Part shown: positions 19,101-27,263 of the stretch, in pieces
Position numbering within the stretch: position 1 is the first letter of the stretch
How the letters are laid out: each line of letters opens with the position of its first letter
From: JANQIO01 sp965229625
GTDB lineage: Bacteria; Pseudomonadota; Gammaproteobacteria; Pseudomonadales; Halieaceae
Assembly: GCA_965229625.1 (NCBI GenBank)
Contig: CBDDJJ010000002.1
Coordinates: 992,001 to 1,056,000 of the forward strand
Reading direction: 5' to 3'
DNA length: 64,000 bases
Translations under genes and position numbers: made by a program
The notes under the pieces: model-generated
The model's database searches: none
Seen by the model: only the letters and a program-made list of their open reading frames with translations
Told to the model about the DNA's origin: nothing

Positions 19101-19353
19101 CATCGGGCTTTTCCTTCTCGATGATCTTCGCGACCGTGCGCCATTCCACCGGTTCGATGTAGGTGGCATCGGCCATGGACGGGTCGGTCATGATGGTGGC
19201 GGGATTGGAGTTCACCAGGATGACCCGGTAGCCCTCCTCGCGCAGCGCCTTGCAGGCCTGGGCGCCCGAGTAGTCGAACTCACAGGCCTGGCCGATCACG
19301 ATCGGGCCGGCGCCAAGGATCAGGATGCTCTGGATATCTGTACGCTTGGGCAT
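16132..19353 (-). CDS. carB: Carbamoyl-phosphate synthase large subunit
   Basis: Makes carbamoyl phosphate from bicarbonate, ammonia (from CarA) and two ATP, for arginine and pyrimidine synthesis. The 1073-residue protein has two duplicated ATP-grasp halves: one with ILILGAGPIVIGQACEFDYSG near the start and one with ILVLGGGPNRIGQGIEFDY near residue 560. A C-terminal allosteric domain (about 935 onward, SVRDVDKPGVLNVARDLV) follows. Its ATG lies one base after the carA stop codon. Long frames on the opposite strand are shadows. Confidence 0.98.
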   Translation of the reverse strand: MPKRTDIQSILILGAGPIVIGQACEFDYSGAQACKALREEGYRVILVNSNPATIMTDPSMADATYIEPVEWRTVAKIIEKEKPDALLPTMGGQTALNCALDLAREGVLEQHGVEMIGASKDAIDKAEDRELFDQCMKRIGLECPRAALAHSMEEALQVLDQIGFPCIIRPSFTMGGSGGGIAYNREEFEEICARGLDLSPTTELLIDESLIGWKEFEMEVVRDKNDNCIIVCAIENFDPMGVHTGDSITVAPAQTLTDKEYQIMRDASLAVLREIGVETGGSNVQFGQDPKTGRMVVIEMNPRVSRSSALASKATGFPIAKVAAKLAVGYTLDELQNDITGGATPASFEPSIDYVVTKIPRFAFEKFDGADARLTTQMKSVGEVMAIGRNFQESVQKALRGLEVGSAGFEHMIDVDREDAREELVHQLTIPGPERIWYVADAMRHGMSMDEIFDLCGIDPWFLVQIEDIVNSENALKTVALKDIAADAMYRLKRKGFSDKRLAVLLAVTEHEVRAHRQALDVKPVFKRVDTCAAEFASATAYMYSSYDEECESNPSGREKILVLGGGPNRIGQGIEFDYCCVHAALAMREDGYETIMVNCNPETVSTDYDTSDRLYFEPVTLEDVLAIVDVEKPAGVIVQFGGQTPLKLARDLEAAGVPIIGTTPDAIDEAEDRERFQQMIEKLGLKQPPNMTVRSTEEALAAAESLEYPLVVRPSYVLGGRAMEIVYQEKELVRYLNEAVQASDDSPVLLDHFLNAAIEVDIDAVSDGEDVVIGAIMQHIEQAGVHSGDSACSLPPYSLDGDVQDAMRDQVKQMARALNVKGLMNVQLAWQDGEIYVIEVNPRASRTVPFVSKCIGVSLAKVAARCMAGKTLQEQGFTTEVVPPYYSVKEAVMPFNKFPGVDPILGPEMKSTGEVMGTGDRFEDAFARAQLGAGEIAPESGTVFISVRDVDKPGVLNVARDLVSEGFEIVATSGTRNALEAAGIPCRHVNKVLEGRPHIVDMIKNSEIDLIVNTTEGRRAIADSASIRSSAEANNVFYTTTLAAAEAICAAMKHSADGQVRRLQDLHASLAG

Positions 19354-19354
19354 C

Positions 19355-20518
19355 TCAGGCGGCTCCTCCCTGGGGCGCTGATTCGCCGGTGTGTGCTTCC
19401 ATCAGCTCAATAAAGTGTTCGAACAAAGGGGCCGCGTCGTGCGGGCCCGGGCTCGCTTCCGGGTGCCCCTGGAAACTGAAGGCAGGACAGTCGGTGCGAT
19501 GTATGCCCTGCAGTGATCCGTCAAACAGCGACTTGTGGGTTACCCGCAGGGTGTTCGGCAGGCTGCTCTCGTCCACGGCGAAGCCGTGGTTCTGGCTGGT
19601 GATCAATACCGTGCCGTCGTCCAGGTTCTGGACCGGATGGTTGGCGCCGTGGTGGCCAAACTTCATCTTGATAGTCCGGGCGCCGCTGGCAAGGCCCAGT
19701 AACTGGTGGCCGAGACAGATCCCGAATATGGGTATGCCGGTAGTCAGCAGTTCCGAGATGGCCTCAATCGCATAGTCGCAGGGCTCCGGGTCACCGGGAC
19801 CATTGCTGAGAAAGACACCGTCGGGCTTCAGCGCCAGCACTTCGCTGGCCGGGGTCTGGGCCGGCACCACCGTCAGCCGGCAGCCACGGTCGGTGAGCAT
19901 GCGCAGGATATTGCGTTTCACCCCGTAGTCGTAGGCGACTACATGGAACTTGAGTTCCTCGTCCCGGTAGCTGGGGTGCCCCTGGTCCCAGACCCAGGAG
20001 CCCTCGCGCCACAGGTAGGCGTCCTTGACGGTGACTTCCCGCGCCAGGTCCATGCCCTTGAGGCCGGCAAAGCCCCGCGCCTCGGCCATCGCGGCCTCCT
20101 CGTCCGGGTTCTCGCCGGCGACGATACAGCCATTCTGGGCACCCTTTTCGCGCAGGATGCGCGTCAGCCGACGGGTGTCGATATCAGCGATCCCGACAAT
20201 ATTGTTGGCCTTCAGGTAGCTGGAGAGGTCCTGTTGATTGCGGTAATTGGAGGCCAGCAGGGGCAGGTCACGAATCACCAGCCCGGACGCCCAGATAGCA
20301 GAAGATTCCTCATCCTCAGGGTTGGTGCCGGTGTTACCGATATGGGGATAGGTCAGCGTGACAATCTGCCGGGCGTAGGAAGGATCGGTGAGAATCTCCT
20401 GGTAACCGGTCATCGCGGTGTTGAACACCACCTCGCCGACCGACGTGCCCTCGGCACCGATGGATACGCCCCGGAAGATACTGCCATCCTCCAGCGCCAG
20501 TATTGCCCTATTGCTCAA
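19355..20518 (-). CDS. carA: Carbamoyl-phosphate synthase small (glutaminase) subunit
   Basis: Hydrolyses glutamine and channels ammonia to CarB. The 387-residue protein has the N-terminal CPSase_sm domain (AILALEDGSIFRG, SAIWASGLVIRD). Its class I amidotransferase domain has the nucleophile in FGICLGHQLLGLA and the His/Glu pair near GHPEASPGP. First gene of carA-carB-greA. The 75 bases between its start and the terminator at 20594-20631 must hold its promoter unless transcription reads through; no clear promoter was recognised. Confidence 0.98.
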   Translation of the reverse strand: MSNRAILALEDGSIFRGVSIGAEGTSVGEVVFNTAMTGYQEILTDPSYARQIVTLTYPHIGNTGTNPEDEESSAIWASGLVIRDLPLLASNYRNQQDLSSYLKANNIVGIADIDTRRLTRILREKGAQNGCIVAGENPDEEAAMAEARGFAGLKGMDLAREVTVKDAYLWREGSWVWDQGHPSYRDEELKFHVVAYDYGVKRNILRMLTDRGCRLTVVPAQTPASEVLALKPDGVFLSNGPGDPEPCDYAIEAISELLTTGIPIFGICLGHQLLGLASGARTIKMKFGHHGANHPVQNLDDGTVLITSQNHGFAVDESSLPNTLRVTHKSLFDGSLQGIHRTDCPAFSFQGHPEASPGPHDAAPLFEHFIELMEAHTGESAPQGGAA

Positions 20519-20593
20519 GCCCGCCTCCAGTATTCAGTTGGGACACTGCCTGCGCTGGGCCGCTGTGGAGCGTTCGGTACGTTTATCGCGCCC

Positions 20594-20631
20594 AAAAAAA
20601 AGCGAGATGAACAGTTCATCTCGCTTTTTTT
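20594..20631. terminator. Strong bidirectional terminator upstream of carA
   Basis: A run of A, GCGAGATGAAC (20602-20612), a one-base centre, GTTCATCTCGC (20614-20624) and a run of T. No gene in the window ends at it: carA starts to the left and the next gene to the right is on the plus strand. It may be left from a lost gene (dapB often precedes carA) or act as a leader attenuator. Confidence 0.85.
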
Positions 20632-20768
20632 CATCATAATCTGGCACGCGCGTCACCGGCTCCTGTCGCCCAGAACACGGGGCTGTGGTCCTCATATTCT
20701 GGGAACGCGATTCTACGGAATCGGCTGGCAGGTGTCTACATATTGCTGGCTTGGGCGGCGATATCGAG

Positions 20769-20882
20769 GTGGGTCGCGCGGCACACCTGTGGCTACCGGG
20801 ACACGTAAGCTTGGCCGTCCCTGGCCACTCGGGCCGGCCATCCATGGCCGGCACGGTCCCTGTACCCACAGGCGCACCCCAC
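20769..20882 (-). repeat. Structured repeat, copy C
   Basis: Read on the minus strand: outer arm 20872-20856 pairs with 20802-20786 (15 of 17). Inside is GGACCGT, a hairpin GCCGGCC with loop ATGGAT and GGCCGGC, a second hairpin TGGCC with loop AGGGAC and GGCCA, then ACGTGTCC. It is the same layout as copies A (21014-21111) and B (36024-36142). Beyond this pair of repeats, 20640-21197 shows no convincing gene on either strand. Confidence 0.75.
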
Positions 20883-21013
20883 GACCCTCGACATCATCGC
20901 CAAATACAGGCCCTCCGTGCGAACTGGACTGCACTCGCGAGGATGCTGGCCGAAGCGCTCACACGACTGAGATCTGGCTAGTTGCTTCGCACCGGCACAG
21001 AACTGAGGCGGAG

Positions 21014-21111
21014 CATCACCCGGCCCCTGGTCGGACCGTATGCGCCATGGATGGCGCATCCAAGCCCCCAGGGATGGGTTCACGGCGTGTCCGGCCGGGG
21101 GCCGGGTGATG
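21014..21111 (+). repeat. Structured repeat, copy A
   Basis: An outer stem of 23 consecutive pairs (two G-T) joins 21014-21036 to 21089-21111. It encloses a hairpin ATGCGCC, loop ATGGAT, GGCGCAT (21040-21059) and a short hairpin CCC, loop AGGGAT, GGG. GGACCGT and GCGTGTCC mark the top of the stem. It ends about 86 bases before the SDR start. Confidence 0.8.
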
Positions 21112-21197
21112 ATTCGCCGCCGGCGTGGCACCCACCCACTCTTGCGATTGCACTCAAAAGGCCTATGATCTGCGCCTTTCACGGGGATAGAAGAAGA

Positions 21198-22046
21198 ATG
21201 GGTTATTTCGAGGGGAAGATCGCGGCGGTGACCGGCGCCGGGTCGGGGATTGGCCGTGGGTTGGCGATTGCGCTCAATCGGGCCGGTTGTGTGCTCGAGC
21301 TCAGTGACGTCAACGAAGCCGGGCTGGCCGAGACCGTTGAGGTGCTGGAGCGCAAGGACCTGGCTGTGGCCACGCAACTCGTGGATGTGGCCGATCGCGA
21401 CGCGGTGGCGTCCTGGGCCGAGGCGGTAGCAAGCCGCCACCCGCGCCTCGACATACTCATTAATAACGCAGGCGTTGCACTCGGCGGTACGGCCGAGGAG
21501 AACAGCCTCGAAGACATCGAGTGGCTCATGGGCATAAACTTCTGGGGGGTGGTGTATGGCTGCAAGGCCTTCCTACCCTTGCTCAAGAAGGCCAGCGGCG
21601 GTCACCTGGTCAATATATCCAGTGTTTTCGGCATCATCGGCGTGCCCACGCAGAGCGCCTACAACGCCGCCAAGTTTGCCGTGCGTGGTTATACGGAGGC
21701 CCTGCGCCAGGAGCAGGATCTGGCAGAATCCGGCCTGCACGTGTGCTGCGTGCACCCCGGCGGCGTCACCACCAATATCGCCCGCGCCGCACGCACCCAC
21801 CGCAGTCAGGAAGAGCATGAGGCGTTCGCGCAAAAATTCGAGGAAATGACCGGCACCACAGCGGCCTCCGCGGCAGACCAGATCCTTGGGGCCATGGAGC
21901 GCCGCCAGCCGCGCCTGCTGATCGGCCGCGATGCCAGGGTCATCAGCCTGATCAGCCGCCTGTTCCCCTCCGCCTACCCGCGGATCCTGGGAGCGCTGGG
22001 CGGCAAGGAGCTGAAAGAGCTGGTTTCGGGAGGCGAAAGTGTCTGA
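21198..22046 (+). CDS. Short-chain dehydrogenase/reductase
   Basis: 282 residues from the ATG at 21198, which is preceded by GAAGAAG. Classical SDR features: TGAGSGIG cofactor loop (about 11-18), NNAG, catalytic Ser in LVNISSVFG, and YNAAK carrying the Tyr/Lys pair. The first acidic residue after beta-2 is Asp (ELSDVNE), which suggests NAD preference. The substrate is unknown. The stop overlaps the start of the decarboxylase by eight bases, so the two genes are translationally coupled. Confidence 0.88.
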   Translation: MGYFEGKIAAVTGAGSGIGRGLAIALNRAGCVLELSDVNEAGLAETVEVLERKDLAVATQLVDVADRDAVASWAEAVASRHPRLDILINNAGVALGGTAEENSLEDIEWLMGINFWGVVYGCKAFLPLLKKASGGHLVNISSVFGIIGVPTQSAYNAAKFAVRGYTEALRQEQDLAESGLHVCCVHPGGVTTNIARAARTHRSQEEHEAFAQKFEEMTGTTAASAADQILGAMERRQPRLLIGRDARVISLISRLFPSAYPRILGALGGKELKELVSGGESV

Positions 22047-23955
22047 CACCATGCAGCCGACAATCCTGATCGGGGTCTACAGCGAAGACCCACAGTTTGC
22101 CGAACGCTGGCGCCAGGGCCTGTGGGCTTCACTGGAAGAGGACTACCCCCGCAGCTCTATTGACTTCAAGCAGGCCACCAACGCAGAGCAGCTCGCCGGG
22201 CTGCTGGGCGAGCCCCACCTGCAGGCCCTGCTCATTCACAGTCACTCCGCGATGGACGTGGTACCCCAATGCCTGGCGCGCCGTCCCCATGTGAACCACT
22301 TTGTGATCCTGCCCCAGAGCGAGCGTGGCCGCATTGATGACCTGCTGGAACTGCATATCGACGGCTACCTGGATGAAAGCGAGGAGGACTTCTTCTCCCT
22401 GCTGAGGGAAGTGCTGGCAGCCATCGACCACAAGGCGGCCACGCCCTTTGCCGACACCCTGCGGGACTATGTACGCAGCGCCAAGGATGCCTGGCATACG
22501 CCGGGCCACTCAGGTGGCGACAGCATGAAGGACAGTCCATGGGTAGCGGAGTTCTACCACTTCCTGGGCGAGCATATTTTTGACGCCGACCTGTCGGTGT
22601 CAGTGCAGATACTGGACAGCCTGCTGGAACCCCACACCGTGATCCAGGATGCCCAGGAGCTTGCGGCGCGCGCTTTTGGAGCCAAACACACCTTCTTCTC
22701 CACCAACGGTACCTCTACCGCCAACAAGGTAATCCTGCAGAGCCTGCTGCATCCCGGCGACAAGGTGTTGCTGGACCGCGGCAGCCACAAGTCGGCCCAC
22801 CACGGCATTATTCTCTGTGGCGCCATGCCGGTGTACCTGCCCTCTTCGCTGCGAGTGCGCTACGGACTGTATGGACCGGTCACTCGCGACAATATCTATC
22901 GGGCCATCGATGACAACCCGGACGCACGCGCCCTGTTGTTGACCAGCTGTACCTACGACGGCATGCGCTACGACCTGGCGCCGATCATCGAGCGCGCGCA
23001 TGCCGTGGGTATCAAGGTGATCATCGACGAGGCCTGGTACGCTCACGCCGGATTCCATCATGCCCTGCGCCCCACTGCCCTGGAGTCAGGGGCAGATTAC
23101 GTCACCCAGTCCACCCACAAGATGCTTTCAGCTTTCTCACAGGCCAGCATGACGCATGTCAACGACCCGGACTTTGACGAGCAGCGTTTCCGCGAGCACT
23201 TCAATATGCACGCGTCCACCAGCCCCCAGTACGCCATCATCGCCAGCCTCGACGTGGCGCGAAAACAGATGGCCATGGAGGGCTACGCGCTGCTCAAGCA
23301 GACGCTGGAGCTGGCAGAGCGCTTGCGGGAATCCATCAACGCAACCGGCGTGTTCCGGGTACTGGAATTACCCGACATGTTGCCTGACGAGCTGGCTGAG
23401 GACGGTATCCGCCTGGACCCCACAAAGATTACCGTGGACATCAGTCGCGCCGGCCGCAGTGCCGAGGCGGTGCAGGTGGAGCTGTTCGAGCGCTACAACA
23501 TCCAGGTGGAGAAGACCACCTTCAACACGATTACCCTGCTGCTCACCATCGGCACCACGCTCAGCAAGGTGATGCGGCTGGAAAATGCCCTCAAGCGTAT
23601 GGCCCGGGAAGCGCAGGACACGCGCGATGGCATCGAGCTCACGCCGCCTCCCCCGCTGCCGCCCACCGGCGAAATCGCCAGGCTGCCAAGGGATGTGTTT
23701 TTCGAGCGCGGGGAAGTGGTGCGGCTGATGGATTCCTCGACAGAACTGAACGCGTCCCTGCAAGGCGCCATCAGTGCTGACCAGATTACTCCCTACCCGC
23801 CGGGCGTGCCGGTGTTGGTGCCGGGGCAGGTCATCAGCCGCGAGGTGCTGGACTACCTGCGTTCTATACTGCTGTCACAACGCCATATCGAGGTCCACGG
23901 CCTGACCTATCGCCAGGACCTCCCATACCTGCGGATCGCCACTGCCCAGGATTAA
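22039..23955 (+). CDS. PLP-dependent ornithine/lysine/arginine decarboxylase family protein
   Basis: 638 residues from a GTG at 22039 with GGGAGG five bases upstream; an ATG four codons later is the alternative. There is a receiver-like N-terminal wing (about 1-130), then a fold-type I PLP domain with HTPGHSGG, the Ser/His-rich stretch DRGSHKSAHHG, IIDEAWYAH with the pyridoxal Asp, and the Schiff-base Lys361 in QSTHKML. A C-terminal domain includes DQITPYPPGVPVLVPGQ. It would decarboxylate a basic amino acid to a polyamine precursor; which one cannot be told. It is shorter than the 710-750-residue E. coli enzymes. Confidence 0.9.
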   Translation: MSDTMQPTILIGVYSEDPQFAERWRQGLWASLEEDYPRSSIDFKQATNAEQLAGLLGEPHLQALLIHSHSAMDVVPQCLARRPHVNHFVILPQSERGRIDDLLELHIDGYLDESEEDFFSLLREVLAAIDHKAATPFADTLRDYVRSAKDAWHTPGHSGGDSMKDSPWVAEFYHFLGEHIFDADLSVSVQILDSLLEPHTVIQDAQELAARAFGAKHTFFSTNGTSTANKVILQSLLHPGDKVLLDRGSHKSAHHGIILCGAMPVYLPSSLRVRYGLYGPVTRDNIYRAIDDNPDARALLLTSCTYDGMRYDLAPIIERAHAVGIKVIIDEAWYAHAGFHHALRPTALESGADYVTQSTHKMLSAFSQASMTHVNDPDFDEQRFREHFNMHASTSPQYAIIASLDVARKQMAMEGYALLKQTLELAERLRESINATGVFRVLELPDMLPDELAEDGIRLDPTKITVDISRAGRSAEAVQVELFERYNIQVEKTTFNTITLLLTIGTTLSKVMRLENALKRMAREAQDTRDGIELTPPPPLPPTGEIARLPRDVFFERGEVVRLMDSSTELNASLQGAISADQITPYPPGVPVLVPGQVISREVLDYLRSILLSQRHIEVHGLTYRQDLPYLRIATAQD

Positions 23956-23976
23956 CAAATACCGAGGGAATCCACC

Positions 23977-24618
23977 ATGCCAACCCCCATCGACCTGTAC
24001 TTCTCTTTCCGCAGTCCCTACAGCTACCTGGCCACGCCGGGTGCCCTGCAGCTGGAGAAGGATTACGACGTGGAAGTCGTGCTGCGAACGGTATTGCCAC
24101 TGGCGGTCCGCCAGCCGGAGTTTTTCAGCCCGGACAATATCTACAAGGCCCTGTACGTTGCCATGGACTCTGAGCGCCGCGCCGAGATGCTGGGCATGCC
24201 CATCAAGTGGCCTTCCCCGGACCCGATTGTGCAGGACTTCGAGACTTTTACCATCGCCGAGGAACAACCCTACATCTACCGCCTGGTGTGGCTGGGAATC
24301 GAAGCCGAGCGGCGCGGCCGCGGCATAGAGTTCGCCGCGGAAGTCTCGCGCACCATCTTTGGCGGTACCGAGGCCTGGGACCAGGGCGATCACCTGGCCC
24401 GGGCAGCGGAGCGGGCCGGCCTCGATCTCGCGGACATGGAAGCCACCATCGGTGACGGCACCGAGCACCAGGCCGAGGTAGAAGCCAACCAGGAACGCCA
24501 GGCTGCGGCCAATCACAGTGGTGTACCCCTGTTTGTCTACAATGGCGAACCCTTCTTCGGCCAGGACCGCATCGACACCCTGCGCTGGCGCCTCGACAAG
24601 GACGGCATGGCCATCTAA
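23977..24618 (+). CDS. DsbA-family thioredoxin-fold oxidoreductase / isomerase
   Basis: 213 residues beginning with DLYFSFRSPYSYLA. This is the motif of the kappa-class GST / 2-hydroxychromene-2-carboxylate isomerase branch, in which Ser replaces the CxxC of DsbA. The cis-Pro loop is SGVPLFVYNGEPFFGQDR near the C-terminus. The family typically acts on glutathione-linked aromatic intermediates, but the substrate here is unknown. It is 21 bases after the decarboxylase. No signal peptide, so cytosolic. Confidence 0.82.
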   Translation: MPTPIDLYFSFRSPYSYLATPGALQLEKDYDVEVVLRTVLPLAVRQPEFFSPDNIYKALYVAMDSERRAEMLGMPIKWPSPDPIVQDFETFTIAEEQPYIYRLVWLGIEAERRGRGIEFAAEVSRTIFGGTEAWDQGDHLARAAERAGLDLADMEATIGDGTEHQAEVEANQERQAAANHSGVPLFVYNGEPFFGQDRIDTLRWRLDKDGMAI

Positions 24619-24678
24619 AGCGGACGCGATTCCCCTGCGCGGGGTACACTGACGCCCCCTCAACGAGCGGAGCGCACC

Positions 24679-24789
24679 ATGTCACACGCCCTCGAAGGCA
24701 AGAACATCCCGGACATCGGTGGCGGCACCGGCATCGGCTGGGAATGCGCCCGGCGCCGGGGTCCTGAGTTCTCCAGCTTCATCACCTGA
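24679..24789 (+). pseudogene. Truncated remnant of a short-chain dehydrogenase
   Basis: A 36-codon frame begins MSHALEGKNIPDIGGGTGIG, the first strand and cofactor loop of an SDR. It then drifts into WECARRRGPEFSSFIT and stops. The rest of the SDR domain is missing, and the MFS gene starts nine bases later. It looks like the stub left by a deletion; it could also be translated as a leader upstream of the transporter. Confidence 0.6.
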
Positions 24790-24797
24790 CGTCGATC

Positions 24798-26000
24798 GTG
24801 AGTGGTTACCCGGGCCTGTCCCGCACCCAGTCTTCGCTGCTTGTATTCAGCCTGTTGACGGTCGCTATCGGCCAGTCACTGGTGTTCGCCATTCTTGCGC
24901 CGCTGGGGCGCGAAGTGGGAATGACCGAGATCGAGGTCACCTCGATTATTGCCATCTCCGCGATTGCCTACGGTTGGATTTCGCCGCGTTGGGGCCGCTA
25001 CAGTGACCACCGCGGACGCAAGCCGGTGCTGCTGATCGGCCTCAGTGGCTTTACCGTCGGCATCGTGTTTTTTGCCAGCGTATTCCAGGCCGGGCTGATC
25101 GGACTGCTGGCGGGCACCCCCCTGCACCTGTTGGCAATCGTCTCGCGCTGCACCCAGTCTTCGATCATGGCGGCCACGCCGCCCGCCTGCTCGGCCTATA
25201 CCGCGGACCTGACGCCCCCCGACCAGCGGATGCGCGCCATGGGCAGACTGGGTGCCGCCAACAGCCTGGGCATGATTCTCGGGCCCGCGGTGTCCGGCGC
25301 GCTGGCCACGGTCGGCCTGCTGGCGCCGCTGTACTTCGCCGGCCTGTTGACCGCCAGCGCCGCTGTGCTGGTGTGGATGAAGCTGCCGCCGATCCCGGCA
25401 GTGTCGCGCAAGTCCCACGCGGCCACCCGCCGGCTGCGCTACCGCGACCGGCGTATCGTGCGCTATGTCGCCACCGCCGTCGGCATGTTCTCGGGATTTG
25501 GTGCAATTCAGCAGACCCTGGGGTTCAGCATCCAGGACAAGCTGCAGCTGTCCGGGATCGAAACCGCCCAGTACACCGGCGGCGCCTTCATGGTATCCGC
25601 CACCTTCGCCTTTCTTGCACAGCGGGTTCTGATACAGCGTCTTGCGCTGACGCCGGACCAGTTCATCCTCGCCGGACTCGCCGCCCTGCTGCTGGCCGCC
25701 GGCTTTATCGGCAGCTTCACGGGGACGGGTTACCTGGCGGTGGGCATGGCTTTCATGGGGCTGGGCACCGGTATGGCGATGCCCAGCATCATGGCGGCTG
25801 CCTCGATGGCCGTATCGCCGGACGAACAGGGGGCAGTCGCCGGAATCGTCGCGTCCTGCCCGGCAATCGGTTTCGTGGTGGGCCCGGTCGCCGGCGGCGT
25901 GCTGTACCAGTACAGCCCCGCGCTGCCCAGTGCTTTCAGCGGCGTGGTATTCATTCTAGTATTCGTGCTGATGCAACTGAGCCGGAGACAGCCCAAGTGA
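24798..26000 (+). CDS. MFS transporter (DHA1-like multidrug/metabolite efflux)
   Basis: 400 residues from a GTG at 24798 (MSGYPGLSRTQSS), with about 12 hydrophobic segments. The motif A loop GRYSDHRGRKPVLL lies between helices 2 and 3 (about 67-80), and a conserved turn GPAVSGALA lies in helix 5. A central cytoplasmic loop (SRKSHAATRRLRYRDRR) separates the halves. It is probably an inner-membrane proton-coupled exporter with unknown substrate. Its stop overlaps the GTG of the CHAD gene (GTGA). Confidence 0.9.
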   Translation: MSGYPGLSRTQSSLLVFSLLTVAIGQSLVFAILAPLGREVGMTEIEVTSIIAISAIAYGWISPRWGRYSDHRGRKPVLLIGLSGFTVGIVFFASVFQAGLIGLLAGTPLHLLAIVSRCTQSSIMAATPPACSAYTADLTPPDQRMRAMGRLGAANSLGMILGPAVSGALATVGLLAPLYFAGLLTASAAVLVWMKLPPIPAVSRKSHAATRRLRYRDRRIVRYVATAVGMFSGFGAIQQTLGFSIQDKLQLSGIETAQYTGGAFMVSATFAFLAQRVLIQRLALTPDQFILAGLAALLLAAGFIGSFTGTGYLAVGMAFMGLGTGMAMPSIMAAASMAVSPDEQGAVAGIVASCPAIGFVVGPVAGGVLYQYSPALPSAFSGVVFILVFVLMQLSRRQPK

Positions 26001-26800
26001 AAGAAACACTGGCCAAGCTGCAGGCCCAGATCGAGGGACGCCGCAAGGCCCTGATAGAAGACTACTCCGAGTACGACCTGCACCAGCTGCGGGTAACCAT
26101 CCGGCGGCTACGGGGACTGCTGCGCTTCGAAGAGCAGCCGGACGCCTGGCAGCTGCGCCGGGAATGGGGCTTTCTGGCCAGCCAGACCAATCCCGCCAGG
26201 GATTGGGACACCCTGGCAGCGCGTATCGAGGAACTACCCGAAGACCAGCAGCCGGTGGGGCTGCTGTCCGCCGTTGAACGCCACCGCCAGCGGGTCTGGA
26301 AACAGGTGCTGACCGCGCTGCGTGACCCGCAGTGGGAGCTCACGGCTCGCAACATGCGCGGCTATATCGACAACCATATTGAGCAGCAGCGCCAGCCGAT
26401 GGCACAGGAAGCCGCGATTCGTGAGGCCAGCCTGCGCGTCGACCAGGCCTGGGAGTACGCTGCCACGCACGACGAGCCGAGGGCATGGCACAAGCTGCGG
26501 ATCGCCATCAAGGACCTGCGCTACAGCCTGGACTCGCTGTCGCAGACTGAGGTCGACGAGCCCATCGAGCTGTGCAAACGCCTGCAGGACCTGCTCGGCA
26601 CCTGGCACGACAGCATCATTCACCGCAAGCTGTTGCGACTGGTCGACAACGACCTGGCCATTGATGAAAAGGCAGCCAGGGAGGCACTGGCGGAGTTACA
26701 GACCGATCTGTTTGCGGAGGGCATGAAATCCCTCAAGGAAACCCGACACGTCATGGCTGCCCGCCAACAGCTGCTGGAGCGCGCAGGCTCAGAGGCCTGA
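25997..26800 (+). CDS. CHAD-domain protein
   Basis: 267 residues from a GTG that overlaps the stop of the MFS gene. It is helical and rich in Arg/His, with the repeated CHAD signatures LHQLRVTIRRLRGLLRFEE and WHKLRIAIKDLRYSLDSL. The family binds polyphosphate through basic surface residues. The reason for coupling to an efflux pump is not evident. A much longer in-frame opening upstream lies antiparallel to sense coding of the MFS gene in another frame and is not used. Confidence 0.88.
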   Translation: MKETLAKLQAQIEGRRKALIEDYSEYDLHQLRVTIRRLRGLLRFEEQPDAWQLRREWGFLASQTNPARDWDTLAARIEELPEDQQPVGLLSAVERHRQRVWKQVLTALRDPQWELTARNMRGYIDNHIEQQRQPMAQEAAIREASLRVDQAWEYAATHDEPRAWHKLRIAIKDLRYSLDSLSQTEVDEPIELCKRLQDLLGTWHDSIIHRKLLRLVDNDLAIDEKAAREALAELQTDLFAEGMKSLKETRHVMAARQQLLERAGSEA

Positions 26801-26819
26801 GCATGTAACAGCCGCGCTC

Positions 26820-27263
26820 TCAGCTCGCGACCAGGATTTGCTCCAGGGCTGAGCGAATCGGCGCCGGAATCGGCACCGACTGGTTGGCCACGCGGTCCAC
26901 GAATACGTGAACAAAATGGCCATAAGCCGCGGGGGAATCTTCACCCTGGCGGAAAATACCAATCCCATACTGCACCGAGCTGTTGCCGAGTCGATCGACA
27001 CGCAATCCACCCTCAATCGGATCGGGGTACTCCAGCGAGCTAACATAGTCGCAGCCGGAGCTGACCACGTAACCCACCACCGGGTCGTCGGGAATCTGCA
27101 TCCCGCCCGCCTCGATCAGGTAGCGGTTGGCCACCGAATCGAAGTAGGAGTAGTAGACCACGTTGTTGATATGGCCATAGATATCATTGTCACTCCAGCG
27201 CGTGGTGATCGGGTAGAACACCTTGTAGTCGGCGCGACCGGGGACCTTTTCAGAAGGCGGCAC
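26820..27263 (-). CDS. Hotdog-fold acyl-CoA thioesterase (4HBT family)
   Basis: About 147 residues. The active-site segment RWSDNDIYGHINNVVYYSYFD carries the catalytic Asp of the 4-hydroxybenzoyl-CoA thioesterase/YbgC type. The frame opens at an ATG (27281). The GTG at 27263, seven bases after GGAG, gives MPPSEKVPGRADYK and is preferred. Its 5' end overlaps the end of the Fe-dependent alcohol dehydrogenase. Last gene of the leftward maoC operon; it probably releases a CoA ester produced by it. Confidence 0.85.
   Translation of the reverse strand: MPPSEKVPGRADYKVFYPITTRWSDNDIYGHINNVVYYSYFDSVANRYLIEAGGMQIPDDPVVGYVVSSGCDYVSSLEYPDPIEGGLRVDRLGNSSVQYGIGIFRQGEDSPAAYGHFVHVFVDRVANQSVPIPAPIRSALEQILVAS

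Noticed and set aside
20793..21440. 215-codon minus-strand frame in the gap upstream of carA
   Set aside because: Runs through two palindromic repeats and the antisense of the SDR gene; no recognisable protein features.
25373..25996. Long N-terminal extension of the CHAD frame
   Set aside because: It overlaps the MFS gene in another frame, is rich in Arg/Pro/Gly without domain features, and a GTG overlapping the MFS stop gives the proper CHAD start.
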